A stretch of 14,197 nucleotides of DNA, taken from positions 1-14,197 of the forward strand of contig CALBOJ010000048.1 in the NCBI GenBank assembly GCA_937896835.1. The letters run 5' to 3'. Below, piece by piece: positions 13,282 to 14,197 of the stretch. A model generated the notes under the pieces. It ran no database searches and had not been told where the DNA came from. It was given only the letters and a program-made list of their open reading frames with translations. A program made the translations under genes and the position numbers. Origin of the DNA: an uncultured Collinsella sp. (lineage in GTDB: Bacteria; Actinomycetota; Coriobacteriia; Coriobacteriales; Coriobacteriaceae). How positions within the stretch are numbered: the first letter of the stretch is position 1; each line of letters opens with the position of its first letter.

Positions 13282-13358
13282 TCGCCTGCCGTCCCGTCCC
13301 GCCGCCAAGAGTGGGACAATAGCCCTCGACACTGTTGTTTACTTTTGGAGGAAGTAGC

Positions 13359-14197
13359 ATGTCCACCGTCACCACCATCAAGCGCGGCGGCCTCACCGCG
13401 GCCATCGATTCCATGGGTGCCCAGCTCACGAGCCTTGCCCTCAACGGCAACGAGTATCTGTGGCAGGGCGACCCGGCCTTTTGGGGCAAGCACGCGCCCA
13501 TTCTGTTCCCCATCGTGGGATCGCTGCGCAACAACATGGCGACATCTGCGGCCGGCACCTGCGAGATGCCGCGCCACGGACTCGCTCGTATCGTCGAGCA
13601 CAAGTTGGTCGAGGTTTCGGAGGACGGCTCCTCGGTAACGTACGAGATCACCGACACGCCCGAGTCGCTCAAGGCGTTCCCGTTCCACTTTAAGCTCAAC
13701 ATGACCTATGCCCTAACCGGCGACGCCACGCTTACCCAGACCTTTGCCGTCACCAACACCGGCGACGTGGACCTGCCGTTCTCGGTGGGCGGCCACCCCG
13801 CATTTAACGTGCCCGTCCCCGGTGCTGAGGACGAGGCATTCGAGGATTACGAGCTGGCGTTTGCCGAGGCTTGGACTAACGAGGCCCCCATCATCACGCC
13901 CGACGGTCTTATGACGTTCGAGGGTAGCTACAAGGCTCCCGATAACTCGGACGTGCTGCCCATCACGCACCGCAGCTTCGATAACGACGCTATCATGTTC
14001 ACCGATGCTCCGGGCTCCACGCTCACGCTGCGCGGTCGCAAGTCGGGCCACGGCGTCAAGATCGACTTTGAGGGCTTTAAGTACATCGGCGTGTGGTCTG
14101 CCGCCAACGACGCCCCGTTTGTGGCACTCGAGCCCTGGACTGGTCACACCACCATGGACACCGAGGACGACGTCTTTGAGCACAAGGTCAACACCAT
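13359..14197 (+). CDS. Aldose 1-epimerase-like protein (LACX subgroup), 3' end outside the window
   Basis: The frame is open from the ATG at 13359 to the end of the window (279 residues visible), so the C-terminus is missing. It belongs to the galactose-mutarotase-like fold, which interconverts alpha and beta anomers of sugars. The family's active-site residues are visible: His73 in PRHGLAR, His146 in GGHPAF and the general-base Glu258 in LEPWTGHT. The subgroup signature LWQGDPAFWGKHAPILFPIVG at the N-terminus is typical of LACX-like proteins. GGAGG at 13347-13351, seven bases before the ATG, supports the start. Full-length members are about 290-300 residues, so only a few codons are probably lost. 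The physiological sugar is unknown. Confidence 0.9.
   Translation, partial: MSTVTTIKRGGLTAAIDSMGAQLTSLALNGNEYLWQGDPAFWGKHAPILFPIVGSLRNNMATSAAGTCEMPRHGLARIVEHKLVEVSEDGSSVTYEITDTPESLKAFPFHFKLNMTYALTGDATLTQTFAVTNTGDVDLPFSVGGHPAFNVPVPGAEDEAFEDYELAFAEAWTNEAPIITPDGLMTFEGSYKAPDNSDVLPITHRSFDNDAIMFTDAPGSTLTLRGRKSGHGVKIDFEGFKYIGVWSAANDAPFVALEPWTGHTTMDTEDDVFEHKVNT

Overview
The window is GC-rich, densely coded bacterial chromosome. The gene content (TIGR04076-type Cys-rich protein, AAA/DUF4143 ATPases, a UbiD/UbiX aromatic-acid cassette, LACX-type epimerase), the codon use and the many small palindromic intergenic repeats suggest a gut actinobacterium of the Coriobacteriia, probably Collinsella. This placement is inferred from sequence style and was not tested by a search.

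Layout. (1) 4-1150, plus strand: pyridoxamine kinase overlapping a small Cys-rich TIGR04076-like gene. (2) 1377-3227, minus strand: AAA/DUF4143 ATPase followed 33 bases later by a low-molecular-weight tyrosine phosphatase. The ATPase promoter region holds three 33-base tandem palindromic units. (3) 3423-4676, minus strand: a 12-TM MFS exporter. (4) 4838-9744, plus strand: the core of the window. It holds a two-domain protein (LpdD-like domain plus IDI-type Nudix domain), a DASS/SLC13-type permease, a UbiD-family decarboxylase and the flavin prenyltransferase UbiX. A MerR/BmrR-type regulator (9822-10688) follows. (5) 10945-12261: a second, different AAA/DUF4143 ATPase, again behind its own palindrome array. 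(6) 12376-13281: a single-pass membrane protein with an acidic N-terminus. (7) From 13359, running off the window: an aldose 1-epimerase-like gene.

How region 4 may work. UbiX prenylates FMN using dimethylallyl (mono)phosphate to make prFMN. UbiD uses prFMN for reversible (de)carboxylation of, most likely, a hydroxyaromatic acid. The permease would move the substrate or product. LpdD-like proteins accompany UbiX/UbiD in gallate-decarboxylase operons and are proposed prFMN chaperones. Here that domain appears fused to a Nudix domain of the isopentenyl-diphosphate isomerase type. By eye this domain keeps the metal ligands but has Ala where the isomerase catalytic Cys should be, so it may supply the UbiX prenyl donor by hydrolysing DMAPP to DMAP rather than by isomerisation. 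A matching 19-base dyad lies upstream of both the fusion gene and the permease gene and is a plausible operator; the adjacent MerR-type protein is the obvious candidate regulator.

The intergenic spaces hold several repeat types: a 29-base palindrome in three copies, three long inverted repeats with 27-28-base loops, and the two ATPase-associated arrays.
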